Assembly (NCBI GenBank): GCA_021648265.1
Contig: JAKITD010000019.1
Span: 1-41,664, forward strand
From: Flavobacteriaceae bacterium
GTDB lineage: Bacteria > Bacteroidota > Bacteroidia > Flavobacteriales > Flavobacteriaceae
Direction of reading: 5' to 3'
Length of the DNA: 41,664 nucleotides
In this document: positions 23,424-31,352 of the stretch, in pieces
Layout of the letters: every line of letters starts with the position of its first letter
Position numbering within the stretch: position 1 is the first letter of the stretch
Notes under the pieces: generated by a model
Databases searched by the model: none
Told to the model about the DNA's origin: nothing
The model's input: the letters and a program-made list of their open reading frames with translations, nothing else
Position numbers and translations under genes: made by a program

Positions 23424-25751
23424 ATGTACACATCTGTATTAACCGATAGGCGAAGTTTTATTAAAAGAATGGCATTATTGTCAGCAATGACCGCTGCAGC
23501 AACAATGTTTCCAGGAATATTATTTGCCGAAGAACAAGAAAGAGGGCTGCCAAAAAATGGAAATTTAGATTGGAAAAAAGCACCTTGTAGATTTTGTGGC
23601 GTAGGTTGTGGCGTTTTGGTAGGTATTGAAAACGGAAAAGCAGTTGCTGTAAAAGGAGATCCAAAATCTGAAGTAAATAAAGGGCTCTGTTGTGTAAAAG
23701 GATATCACTCCGTAATAGCAATGTATGGCAAAGACCGATTAACAAAACCATTAATAAAGAAAAACGGAAAATATGTAGAAACCTCTATGAAAGAAGCATT
23801 AGATTTAATTGCTTCTAAAATGAAGGAAACCATCAAAGATTATGGTAAAGATGCTGTTTCAATTTACGGCTCAGGACAATGGACAATTCCTGATGGTTAT
23901 GTAGCATCAAAATTATTTAAAGGTTGCATTGGCACAAATAATGTAGAGGCAAACGCTAGATTATGTATGGCAAGTGCCGTAACAGGATTTATGACCTCAT
24001 TTGGTATGGATGAACCTATGGGATGTTATGAAGATATAGATTATGCCGATGTTTTTGTGTTATGGGGAAATAATATGGCAGAAATGCACCCTGTTTTATT
24101 TTCTAGAATGTTAGACCAACGCTCCAAACGAAACATAAAAATAATAGACCTTGCTACACGAACAACTCGTACAAGTAAAGCATCCGACCGATCCATTATA
24201 TTTGAACCTCAAACAGACTTAGCAATAGCCAATGCTATTTGTTATGAAATTATTAAAAACGGTTGGGTAAATAAATCTTTTGTAGAAAAACACTGTAATT
24301 TTAGTAAAGGTCTTACAAATATAGGGTACGGATTAGAAGACAAATTCAAATTTAAAGACAAGCCAGAAAAAATAACATTTGAAGAATATAAAAAATTCTT
24401 AGAAGACTACACACCAGAAAAAGTATCTAAACTTTCAGGAGTTTCTGTTAGAGATATTAAATATATGGCTTCCTATTATGGCGACCCAAACAAAAAAGTA
24501 ATGTCACTTTGGTGTATGGGAGTTAATCAACACACCAGAGGAACTTGGATGAATAACTTAGTATATAATATTCATCTTTTAACAGGAAAAATTTCGGAAC
24601 CTGGAAACAGTCCGTTTTCATTAACAGGACAACCAAGTGCTTGCGGAACAGTAAGAGAAGTAGGAACACTTACACACAAACTTCCTAAAGGCGTAGTAAT
24701 GAACAAAAAGCACCGAGAAATTGCTGCAAAAATTTGGGACGTTCCTGTAGAAAATATTTCGCCAAAACCTACTTACCATACTGTCGAAATGTTTAGAGCA
24801 TTAGATAGAGGAGATATTAAATTTATGTGGATTCAAGTAACCAATCCAATGGTTACAATGCCAAAACTAAAACGATACAGAGATGCCGCCAAAAAAGAAG
24901 GACGATTTATTGTAGTATCGGATATTTACCCAACACCAACAACCGATATTGCCGATGTAATATTACCATCAGCAATGTGGATTGAAAGAGAAGGAATGTA
25001 TGGAAATTCTGAAAGACGTACACAGTATTTTGAACAAATGGTAGAACCGCCAGGAGAATCAATGAGCGATACTTGGCAACTTATTGAAGTAGCAAAAAGA
25101 ATGGGATATGAAAAACAATTCTACTATAAAGAAGAAACACATATTGAAGAAATTTATAACGAATACATCCAATTTCATAAAGGAAAAAAGCACGGAATGG
25201 CACCTTTAGAAGTGTTAAAAGAAGAATCTGGCGCAATATGGCCTTATGTTGATGGAAAATCTACGCAATGGAGATTCAACTCAAAATACGATCCTGCAAC
25301 TACCAAAGAAGGATTTGATTTTTACGGAAAACCAGACGGTAGAGCAGTAATATGGCAAAGACCTTACGAACCTGCAGCAGAAGTACCAGATAGTGACTAT
25401 CCGTATTGGCTAAATACAGGTAGAGTAATAGAGCACTGGCACACAGGATCTATGACACGTAGAATTCCTGTTTTACACAAAGCAATGCCTTATGCTTATG
25501 TAGAACTAAATCCAGAAGATGCAAAACGAATGCGTATAAAAACAGGCGATAAAGTAAAACTAACCACAAGACGAGGAGAAATAATAATGCCAGCATCTGT
25601 AAACGAAAGAGGTATTCCTGCTCCAATGCAAGTTTTTGTGCCGTTTTTTGATGAAAATATGTTGATAAATGATATCACATTAGATTCTTTTTGTCCAATT
25701 TCTAAAGAACCAGACTATAAAAAATGTGCCGTTAAAGTAGAAAAAGTATAA
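23424..25751 (+). CDS. napA: periplasmic nitrate reductase catalytic subunit NapA
   Basis: A 775-residue molybdoenzyme reducing nitrate to nitrite in the periplasm. A Tat leader has DRRSFIKRM (8-16) and a hydrophobic core to about 35. The [4Fe-4S] ligands are C55-x2-C58-x3-C62-x27-C90. C181 in NARLCMASA is the expected molybdenum ligand; K92 lies between cluster and cofactor. YGKDRLTKPL, DEPMGCYEDI, NNMAEMHPVLFSRM and the C-terminal TGRVIEHWHTGSMTRRIP and DPxSKE-like CPISKEPDYKKCAVKVEKV match NapA proper and not Nas or Nar. The residue before C181 is Leu where His is common. It is followed by cytochrome and quinol-oxidising genes. Confidence 0.95.
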   Translation: MYTSVLTDRRSFIKRMALLSAMTAAATMFPGILFAEEQERGLPKNGNLDWKKAPCRFCGVGCGVLVGIENGKAVAVKGDPKSEVNKGLCCVKGYHSVIAMYGKDRLTKPLIKKNGKYVETSMKEALDLIASKMKETIKDYGKDAVSIYGSGQWTIPDGYVASKLFKGCIGTNNVEANARLCMASAVTGFMTSFGMDEPMGCYEDIDYADVFVLWGNNMAEMHPVLFSRMLDQRSKRNIKIIDLATRTTRTSKASDRSIIFEPQTDLAIANAICYEIIKNGWVNKSFVEKHCNFSKGLTNIGYGLEDKFKFKDKPEKITFEEYKKFLEDYTPEKVSKLSGVSVRDIKYMASYYGDPNKKVMSLWCMGVNQHTRGTWMNNLVYNIHLLTGKISEPGNSPFSLTGQPSACGTVREVGTLTHKLPKGVVMNKKHREIAAKIWDVPVENISPKPTYHTVEMFRALDRGDIKFMWIQVTNPMVTMPKLKRYRDAAKKEGRFIVVSDIYPTPTTDIADVILPSAMWIEREGMYGNSERRTQYFEQMVEPPGESMSDTWQLIEVAKRMGYEKQFYYKEETHIEEIYNEYIQFHKGKKHGMAPLEVLKEESGAIWPYVDGKSTQWRFNSKYDPATTKEGFDFYGKPDGRAVIWQRPYEPAAEVPDSDYPYWLNTGRVIEHWHTGSMTRRIPVLHKAMPYAYVELNPEDAKRMRIKTGDKVKLTTRRGEIIMPASVNERGIPAPMQVFVPFFDENMLINDITLDSFCPISKEPDYKKCAVKVEKV

Positions 25752-25786
25752 ATGAAAAATGATAAATGAAAAGTGAATTTTTTTTA

Positions 25787-25818
25787 AACAGTTAAACAAT
25801 TCAACAGTTAAACAATTC
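25787..25818 (+). repeat. tandem pair of a 16-mer before napB
   Basis: AACAGTTAAACAATTC occurs twice head to tail (25787-25802 and 25803-25818), 5 nt before the napB ATG. A similar GTTTAAC/GTTAAAC-rich spacer lies between moxR and the DUF58 gene (6022-6053). It leaves no obvious ribosome site. Confidence 0.7.
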
Positions 25819-25823
25819 AATAT

Positions 25824-26522
25824 ATGAAAAGACTAGGCATCATATCACTATTTACATTACTGTTTGCGGTTTTTATAATTGTTTGGAATTATAGTTATCA
25901 ATCAGGATTAGAAGAAGCATATATTCCTATAAATAACAATAAGCCAACTTCCTATTTTTTAGAAAATGAAGGTATGGAATATTCAAAATTTGATTTAGAC
26001 TATGCTAATATGCCTTTTGATGAAAACCATCAAAGAACATTAGAAGAATATTATAAGAATAGAGCATATTATGGAGCACCACCAATTATTCCTCATTCTG
26101 TAAAAGAAGATTTGAATATCGGAAGAAATAGTTGTTTACAATGTCATCAAAGTGGTGGTTTTTCTAAAAGATTTAAGGCGTATGCACCTATTGTTCCACA
26201 TCCTGAAATGACAAATTGTAAGCAATGCCACGTTCCTCAAAAAAGCAATTCCTTATTTTCAGAAACAAATTTTAAAAAAGGAAAATTCCCTGAAGTAGGA
26301 GTTAATAGTGCTTTAAACGGAAGCCCTCCAACCATACCACATCCAATTCAGATGAGAAAAAATTGCCTTTCGTGTCACGCTACGCCAAGCACACCAAAAA
26401 AAATAAGAGTAACACATCCTGAACGTATAGACTGTATGCAATGCCACGTACAAAGCAATAACAATATAAATATTTCTGAATTGGAAGTTTTTATCAGAAA
26501 AAATTACACGAATGAAAAATAA
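25824..26522 (+). CDS. napB: NapB-type cytochrome c with duplicated diheme module (four CXXCH)
   Basis: A 232-residue protein with an N-terminal TM or uncleaved signal segment (about 4-22), then two copies of the NapB core. Copy 1: GAPPIIPHS (84-92), CLQCH (104-108), VPHPE (124-128), CKQCHV (132-137). Copy 2: GSPPTIPHP (166-174), CLSCH (181-185), THPE (197-200), CMQCHV (204-209). In classical NapB there are two hemes, with the histidines of IPH and HPE next to them; here all four hemes have such partners (H91, H126, H173, H198). It would take electrons to NapA. It overlaps the next gene by 11 nt. Confidence 0.88.
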   Translation: MKRLGIISLFTLLFAVFIIVWNYSYQSGLEEAYIPINNNKPTSYFLENEGMEYSKFDLDYANMPFDENHQRTLEEYYKNRAYYGAPPIIPHSVKEDLNIGRNSCLQCHQSGGFSKRFKAYAPIVPHPEMTNCKQCHVPQKSNSLFSETNFKKGKFPEVGVNSALNGSPPTIPHPIQMRKNCLSCHATPSTPKKIRVTHPERIDCMQCHVQSNNNINISELEVFIRKNYTNEK

Positions 26523-27147
26523 ATACCATATAAAATTATATTTCGCAAGTAGTTTTATGCTGCTATTTGTAATGCTATCTTCCTGTAAAGAAAAAGAAGA
26601 AAAATACCACAGCATCATAGATAAAATTGAAGTAGAAAGTAAAGATTATCACGGAATATCTACTTCGTCAGATATATATTTAGAAGATTTAAAACTGATA
26701 GAAATAACCGAAGGAGAACACACTTTTTTAATTCCAGAACGAAAAAGTAAGATAAAATCATATTCCTGTATAGAGTGTCATACAGAACCATTAGAAAAAT
26801 TACAAAATAATAAAAAATTAAAGGAAGCACATTGGGATATAAAACTTATTCACGCAGATAAAAATACGCTGAATTGTGCTACTTGTCATTCAGGAAATGA
26901 TATGAATAATCTAAAAAGTCTAACAGATAGAAAAATAAGTTTTAACCTAAGTTATAAATTATGTATGCAGTGTCATAGCAAAGAATTTGAAGACTGGAAA
27001 GGCGGAGCACACGGAAAGCGTTTAGGCGGTTGGGCTCAGCCAAGAGCATCAAATAGTTGTGTGGACTGTCATAATCCGCATAAACCTGGTTTTGAAACCA
27101 GATTTCCGTCTTGGTATAATACAAAAACAGAAGAAGAAAGAAAATAA
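26512..27147 (+). CDS. tetraheme cytochrome c lipoprotein of the nap locus
   Basis: A 211-residue protein with a lipoprotein signal (hydrophobic 10-22, LSSC with C25 as the lipidated residue) and four CXXCH motifs: 86-90, 122-126, 151-155, 183-187. The C-terminal part has CMQCHSKEFEDWKGGAHGKR and CVDCHNPHKPGF, a pattern of periplasmic multiheme c-type cytochromes that carry electrons from a membrane quinol oxidase. Charged residues right after C25 (KEKEE) resemble, but do not exactly match, surface-lipoprotein signals of Bacteroidetes. It most likely links the Fe-S/NrfD module with NapB. It is not NapC: no NapC/NirT helix or heme layout. Confidence 0.82.
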   Translation: MKNKYHIKLYFASSFMLLFVMLSSCKEKEEKYHSIIDKIEVESKDYHGISTSSDIYLEDLKLIEITEGEHTFLIPERKSKIKSYSCIECHTEPLEKLQNNKKLKEAHWDIKLIHADKNTLNCATCHSGNDMNNLKSLTDRKISFNLSYKLCMQCHSKEFEDWKGGAHGKRLGGWAQPRASNSCVDCHNPHKPGFETRFPSWYNTKTEEERK

Positions 27148-27149
27148 AT

Positions 27150-28217
27150 ATGGAAAATAAAAAATGGTTTTCTTTAAATCTAAGTAATAGAAAAAAACAA
27201 TCTATTATTTCTTGTGGTTGTGAAAAAACGACTGAAAATTGCAATCACAATCTTGTAAAAGACACAGAACAAAAAGATGGTTTTGAGCAAGTTTTTGATG
27301 TAAAAATGAATCGCCGTACAGCCTTTAAAAAATTAACCGCAAGTTTATTAATTGGAGCAGGAGCCGTAAGTACATCGTGTAGTGTTATTACTGATGACGA
27401 TACCAAAGAAAAAGCACAAATAGATTGGGAAGAACAATTTAAAGGTAACTATAAATTAATGACTGATGATGAGAAGAATGCTACAGTTAATAGATTAGTT
27501 CGTTCTTATGAATTACGCACAGGAAAAACAATTAGTATGTCTTCAAAAAATGCCGAAGAAGATGTGCTTTTTGGCTATGCCTTTAACATCTCTAAATGTA
27601 AAGGATATATGGATTGTGTTTCGGCTTGTGTAGAAGAAAACAACCAAGATAGAAATTCGCAAATGCAATACATCCGAATTCACGAAATGGAAGACGGAAA
27701 AGGATTAAACTTTGCCGAAGCAGATGACAATTATTATCACGAAGTACCAGCAAAAGGACATTTTTATTTAGGAACACAGTGTTTTCATTGTGATAATCCG
27801 CCTTGTGTAGAAGTGTGTCCTGTAAAAGCAACTTGGAAAGAAGATGACGGAATAGTAGTTATTGATTACGATTGGTGTGTTGGTTGCCGTTATTGTATGG
27901 CTGCGTGTCCGTATGATGGTCGCCGTTTTAATTGGAGTAATCCTGAAATTCCTGAAGAAGAAGTAAATAAAGAGCAACACTATCTTGGCAATAGATTGCG
28001 TAAAAAAGGTGTAATGGAAAAATGTACATTCTGCATACAACGATCAAGAAAAGGCAAAAATCCTGCTTGTGTAGATGCTTGTCCAACAGGAGCACGAATT
28101 TTCGGAAATTTATTAGACCCAAACAGTACAATACGTTGGGTACTGGAAAATAAAAAAGTATTTAGGTTAAAAGAAGATTTAGGAACAGAGCCTAAGTTTT
28201 GGTATTTTATGGATTAA
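27150..28217 (+). CDS. NrfC/PsrB-like four-cluster iron-sulfur protein with extended Tat leader
   Basis: A 355-residue protein. The leader is long: about 52 residues, including C22, C24, C31, precede MNRRTAFKKL (53-62), a Tat motif, and GAVSTSC with C77 as a possible lipidation site. This matches the extended Tat leaders of Bacteroidetes molybdenum/Fe-S proteins. Cluster ligands: C150-(Y153)-C156-C160; C211-C214-C219-C223; C243-C246-C249-C253; C292-C295-C307-C311. The second ligand of the first set is Tyr, not Cys. It should pass electrons between the NrfD-like subunit and the cytochromes. An internal start at 27306 is possible but less likely. Confidence 0.88.
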   Translation: MENKKWFSLNLSNRKKQSIISCGCEKTTENCNHNLVKDTEQKDGFEQVFDVKMNRRTAFKKLTASLLIGAGAVSTSCSVITDDDTKEKAQIDWEEQFKGNYKLMTDDEKNATVNRLVRSYELRTGKTISMSSKNAEEDVLFGYAFNISKCKGYMDCVSACVEENNQDRNSQMQYIRIHEMEDGKGLNFAEADDNYYHEVPAKGHFYLGTQCFHCDNPPCVEVCPVKATWKEDDGIVVIDYDWCVGCRYCMAACPYDGRRFNWSNPEIPEEEVNKEQHYLGNRLRKKGVMEKCTFCIQRSRKGKNPACVDACPTGARIFGNLLDPNSTIRWVLENKKVFRLKEDLGTEPKFWYFMD

Positions 28218-28224
28218 GATATAA

Positions 28225-28276
28225 AGACCTAACAGGTTTTCCTCCTTAGGCGGACACGTTAAAACCTGTTAGGTCT
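28225..28276. repeat. 16-bp-arm hairpin between Fe-S and nrfD-like genes
   Basis: AGACCTAACAGGTTTT (28225-28240) and its exact complement AAAACCTGTTAGGTCT (28261-28276) enclose a 20-nt loop that itself contains a CCT-CCTTAGG-CGG imperfect stem. This is a well-known flavobacterial dispersed palindrome. Lying inside the operon, it could stabilise or attenuate the downstream message. Confidence 0.75.
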
Positions 28277-28294
28277 AATAATAATTTTATTTAA

Positions 28295-29521
28295 ATGAAA
28301 AGATTTAAAATTTTAAAAAGTTTAGTAATAGACAGTATAAGAACGACTACACACGGATCTAAAAAATACCATTTATGGATGGCTTTTTTAACCTTTGTAA
28401 TGCTCATTGGTATGTATTGTTATTCCATACAATTAAAACACGGCTTAAGTGTTACAGGAATGAGCGATAGTGTGAGTTGGGGCTTATACATTTCAAATTT
28501 TACATTTTTAGTAGGAGTTGCGGCAGCAGCAGTAATACTGGTTATGCCAACTTATATTTTAAAAGATATAGATTTTAAACAAGCCGTTTTAATTGGCGAA
28601 GGTATTGCAGTTTCGGCACTAATTATGTGTTTGGCTTTTGTAGTTGCAGATATGGGCGGACCGTCCGTATTATGGCATATGATTCCTGGAATAGGTGTTT
28701 TTAATTTTCCCAATTCTATGCTTGCTTGGGATGTTATTGCTTTAAATGGGTACTTATTTATTAATATTAGTATTCCGTTTTATATTCTTTTTAAACTATA
28801 TCAAGGTAAAAAACCAAATCCCAAAGTATATATTCCTGGAGCATTAATTTCTGTTTTTTGGGCAGTTGGTATTCATTTAGTTACTGCATTTTTATATCAA
28901 GGATTACAGGCAAGACCATTTTGGAACAACGCACTTTTAGGACCTCGTTTTTTGGCATCGGCATTTGCCGCAGGACCAGCATTAATAATTATAGTTTTAG
29001 CAATTATACGAACTTATACCGCTTTTAAAATAGAAGATAAAACGCTAAAAAAAATAGCCCTCGTGGTAACTGTCGCTGCTCAAATAAACCTGATAATGTT
29101 AGTTTCAGAATTGTTTAAAGAGTTTTATGCACCAACACATCATAGCGAAAGTGCTTATTATTTGTTTTTCGGTTTACACGGAAAAACAGCGTTATTACCT
29201 TGGATATGGTCAGCAATTTCGATGAACGTACTTGCAACAATTGTACTTTCTATTCATAAATTAAGAAACAATTTTAAAGTATTATTCTTTGCTTGTGCTC
29301 TTCTGTTTATTGCTATTTGGATTGAAAAAGGCTTCGGATTAATTGTCCCAGGATTTATACCAGGATCTTACGGGAAAATTGTAGAATACACGCCAACAGG
29401 AATAGAAATAGGTGTAACTCTAGGTATTTGGGCAATGGGTGCATTTGTTTTTACGATTCTTGCAAAAACGGCTATTAAGATAGAAACAAGTGAAATGAGA
29501 TATAAAAAATTAGATTATTAA
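28295..29521 (+). CDS. NrfD/PsrC-like membrane quinol-oxidising subunit
   Basis: A 408-residue integral membrane protein with about ten TM helices. Conserved family parts include SVSWGLYISNFTFLVGVAAA (58-77 approx.), WDVIALNGYLFINI and the ARPFWNNALLGPRFLASA turn. NrfD/PsrC subunits bind menaquinol and deliver electrons to a partner Fe-S protein, here the preceding gene. HybB/PsrC relatives have the same core. No proton-pump residues can be assigned safely. Its role in place of NapC or NapGH is inferred from the cluster. Confidence 0.87.
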   Translation: MKRFKILKSLVIDSIRTTTHGSKKYHLWMAFLTFVMLIGMYCYSIQLKHGLSVTGMSDSVSWGLYISNFTFLVGVAAAAVILVMPTYILKDIDFKQAVLIGEGIAVSALIMCLAFVVADMGGPSVLWHMIPGIGVFNFPNSMLAWDVIALNGYLFINISIPFYILFKLYQGKKPNPKVYIPGALISVFWAVGIHLVTAFLYQGLQARPFWNNALLGPRFLASAFAAGPALIIIVLAIIRTYTAFKIEDKTLKKIALVVTVAAQINLIMLVSELFKEFYAPTHHSESAYYLFFGLHGKTALLPWIWSAISMNVLATIVLSIHKLRNNFKVLFFACALLFIAIWIEKGFGLIVPGFIPGSYGKIVEYTPTGIEIGVTLGIWAMGAFVFTILAKTAIKIETSEMRYKKLDY

Positions 29522-29524
29522 ACT

Positions 29525-29557
29525 ACTCATCAGGTGACTTCAAGTCACCTAATGAGT
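29525..29557. repeat. hairpin between nrfD-like and porin genes
   Basis: ACTCAT-C-AGGTGACTT (29525-29540) pairs with AAGTCACCT-A-ATGAGT (29542-29557) with a single C as the loop centre and one mismatch per arm. It starts 4 nt after the nrfD-like stop and ends 18 nt before the porin ATG. No T-run follows, so it is a dispersed palindrome more likely than a terminator. Confidence 0.65.
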
Positions 29558-29575
29558 AATATAAAACAACCAATT

Positions 29576-30835
29576 ATGAAAAATTTATTTTATGTAGTAG
29601 TATTGCTACTATCTTCGGCTACTTTAATGGCGCAAGAGTTTGATTTATCGGCTGAAATTAGACCAAGATTTGAAAGTAGAAACGGATTTGGCACATTATC
29701 TACCGATAGTATTAATGCCTCTAATTTTGTATCGCAACGTACTCGCTTAAACTTCGACTTCAAAAAAGGAAAAATTAATTTAAGAATAAAAGTTCAGAAT
29801 ATTAGAGTTTGGGGTGATGTGCCTACAATGTCAGTAGATGATAACGCAATCTCTTTTCAAGAGGCTTGGGCAGAAGCGGTTTTGTCTGATAAAATATCGT
29901 TTAAATTAGGTCGTCAAGAAATAAGTTATGATGATGAGCGTATTTTTGGTAGTGTAAATTGGGCACAACAAGCCCGTAGTCACGATGCGTTTCTTATGAA
30001 ATTTACACCAACAGATAAACATCAAATAGACGTAGGGTTGGCATTAAATTCAGATGCTATCACCAACGAAGATAATTTGTATAGCAACACTGCAGGTTAT
30101 AAAACATTCCAATATCTTTGGTATCACGGTGATTTTGATAAGTTTGGTTTAAGTTTCCTCTTTTTGAATAATGGTGTAGAATACGGGGACGAAAATCTAA
30201 AACAGGTTGTTGATTATACACAAACCATTGGGCCAAGATTAACCTATAAAGAAGGTAAATTTGATGCAGATGCTTCTCTGTATTTTCAAACAGGAAAATT
30301 GGAGGATATAAAAGTAAATTCATTGTATTATGGTGGAAGTGTAGGGTATAAAATCACGGACGAATTTAAAATCGCGATAGGATACGAATATTTATCTGGA
30401 AAAGATATGAACGATACAAGTACCGAAATTACTTCTTTTGCACCATTATACGGCACAAACCACAAATTTAATGGTTGGATGGATTATTTTTATGTCGGAA
30501 ATCATAGAAATTCTGTAGGATTATCAGATATTTACGGAACGTTTTCATATAAAAAAGGAAGGTTTTTTGCAAAAATAACACCACATTTATTTTCTGCTGT
30601 TGGTAGTGTTTATAACGGAACCGAAAAAATGGATAGTAAATTAGGAACCGAAATAGATTTTGCAATGGGATATAAAGTAGCCGAAAATATATCTGTAAAA
30701 GCAGGTTACTCACAAATGTTTGCCACAGAAAGTATGGAAATACTTAAAGGAGGAGATAGAAATGCTACGAATAATTGGGCTTGGCTTACGGTTACTTTTA
30801 ATCCGAATTTGTATTCATCAAAACCTACTAAATAG
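29576..30835 (+). CDS. outer-membrane porin (alginate-export-like beta barrel) of the nap locus
   Basis: A 419-residue protein from the ATG at 29576, which gives a proper signal peptide (MKNLFYVVVLLLSSATLMAQ); an in-frame GTG at 29534 lies inside a hairpin. The mature sequence has repeated amphipathic strands with aromatic girdles (FDLSAEIRPRFESRN, RTRLNFDFKKGKINLRIKVQ, KLGRQEISYDDERIFG, AENISVKAGYSQMFA) and ends FNPN-like VTFNPNLY. This is the pattern of alginate export/porin family barrels. Placed last in the nap operon, it may pass nitrate or nitrite across the outer membrane; that is inference. Confidence 0.8.
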   Translation: MKNLFYVVVLLLSSATLMAQEFDLSAEIRPRFESRNGFGTLSTDSINASNFVSQRTRLNFDFKKGKINLRIKVQNIRVWGDVPTMSVDDNAISFQEAWAEAVLSDKISFKLGRQEISYDDERIFGSVNWAQQARSHDAFLMKFTPTDKHQIDVGLALNSDAITNEDNLYSNTAGYKTFQYLWYHGDFDKFGLSFLFLNNGVEYGDENLKQVVDYTQTIGPRLTYKEGKFDADASLYFQTGKLEDIKVNSLYYGGSVGYKITDEFKIAIGYEYLSGKDMNDTSTEITSFAPLYGTNHKFNGWMDYFYVGNHRNSVGLSDIYGTFSYKKGRFFAKITPHLFSAVGSVYNGTEKMDSKLGTEIDFAMGYKVAENISVKAGYSQMFATESMEILKGGDRNATNNWAWLTVTFNPNLYSSKPTK

Positions 30836-30993
30836 ATTTTCACAACATACACATACAAAGATGTTATGCAGCTAATTAATGTCAAGTCAGAAACCCCCTA
30901 AAACCTATGTGGTTTAGGAATAACTAATGTCGAGGAGTAATCTCGTAAGGTTGCTTCATTATTTGTATTTCACTACATAAAGGTCTTTTCAAA
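30836..30993. other. spacer after the nap locus
   Basis: No gene. An imperfect stem CCTAAAACC (30897-30905) / GGTTTAGG (30911-30918) lies in the middle without a T-run; a clear terminator for the nap operon was not found. Confidence 0.4.
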
Positions 30994-31347
30994 CTATTTT
31001 GATTTTCCATCTTTACCAAAGCTTTCTGTAAGATGTTTTTCGGTAAAATAAAGTATAGAAAGCAATAATATTGTGTGAACGATAATGGTAATTAACAGAT
31101 TGTATTCTGGATAAATAAAGTATAGTATTGGCGGAAATACTATTGAAGTTAAAGTGATTTTCACCATAAACTTGGAGGAATAATTATTTGCAACTGTCCA
31201 AATTTCTTGGTTTACCATAGAGTGGCGAGTACGATAACCATAAAAATAATTTATCTTTTTTGGTGGGAATTTCACAAAAATAAAAGAAACAATCAACATA
31301 AATACTAAATATCCTAAGCTCATTAAAAGTTGATCTTGTGCTTCCAT
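30994..31347 (-). CDS. SdpI family membrane protein
   Basis: A 117-residue protein with three TM helices (about 8-25, 62-80, 84-102). The SdpI signature is PPKKINYFYGYRTRHSM (28-44), then NQEIWTVANNYS. SdpI was described as an immunity protein against the SdpC toxin in Bacillus; in Bacteroidetes the wider family is of unknown role. It sits 5 nt after the YheT-type hydrolase gene on the same strand. Confidence 0.8.
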   Translation of the reverse strand: MEAQDQLLMSLGYLVFMLIVSFIFVKFPPKKINYFYGYRTRHSMVNQEIWTVANNYSSKFMVKITLTSIVFPPILYFIYPEYNLLITIIVHTILLLSILYFTEKHLTESFGKDGKSK

Positions 31348-31352
31348 AAAAA

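Noticed and set aside
26512..27147. Tetraheme lipoprotein as NapC
   Set aside because: It has a lipobox in place of the NapC membrane helix, and its heme-motif spacing and surrounding residues do not match the NapC/NirT family.
29534..29575. GTG at 29534 as start of the porin
   Set aside because: It is inside a dispersed hairpin and adds 14 residues before a complete signal peptide starting at 29576.
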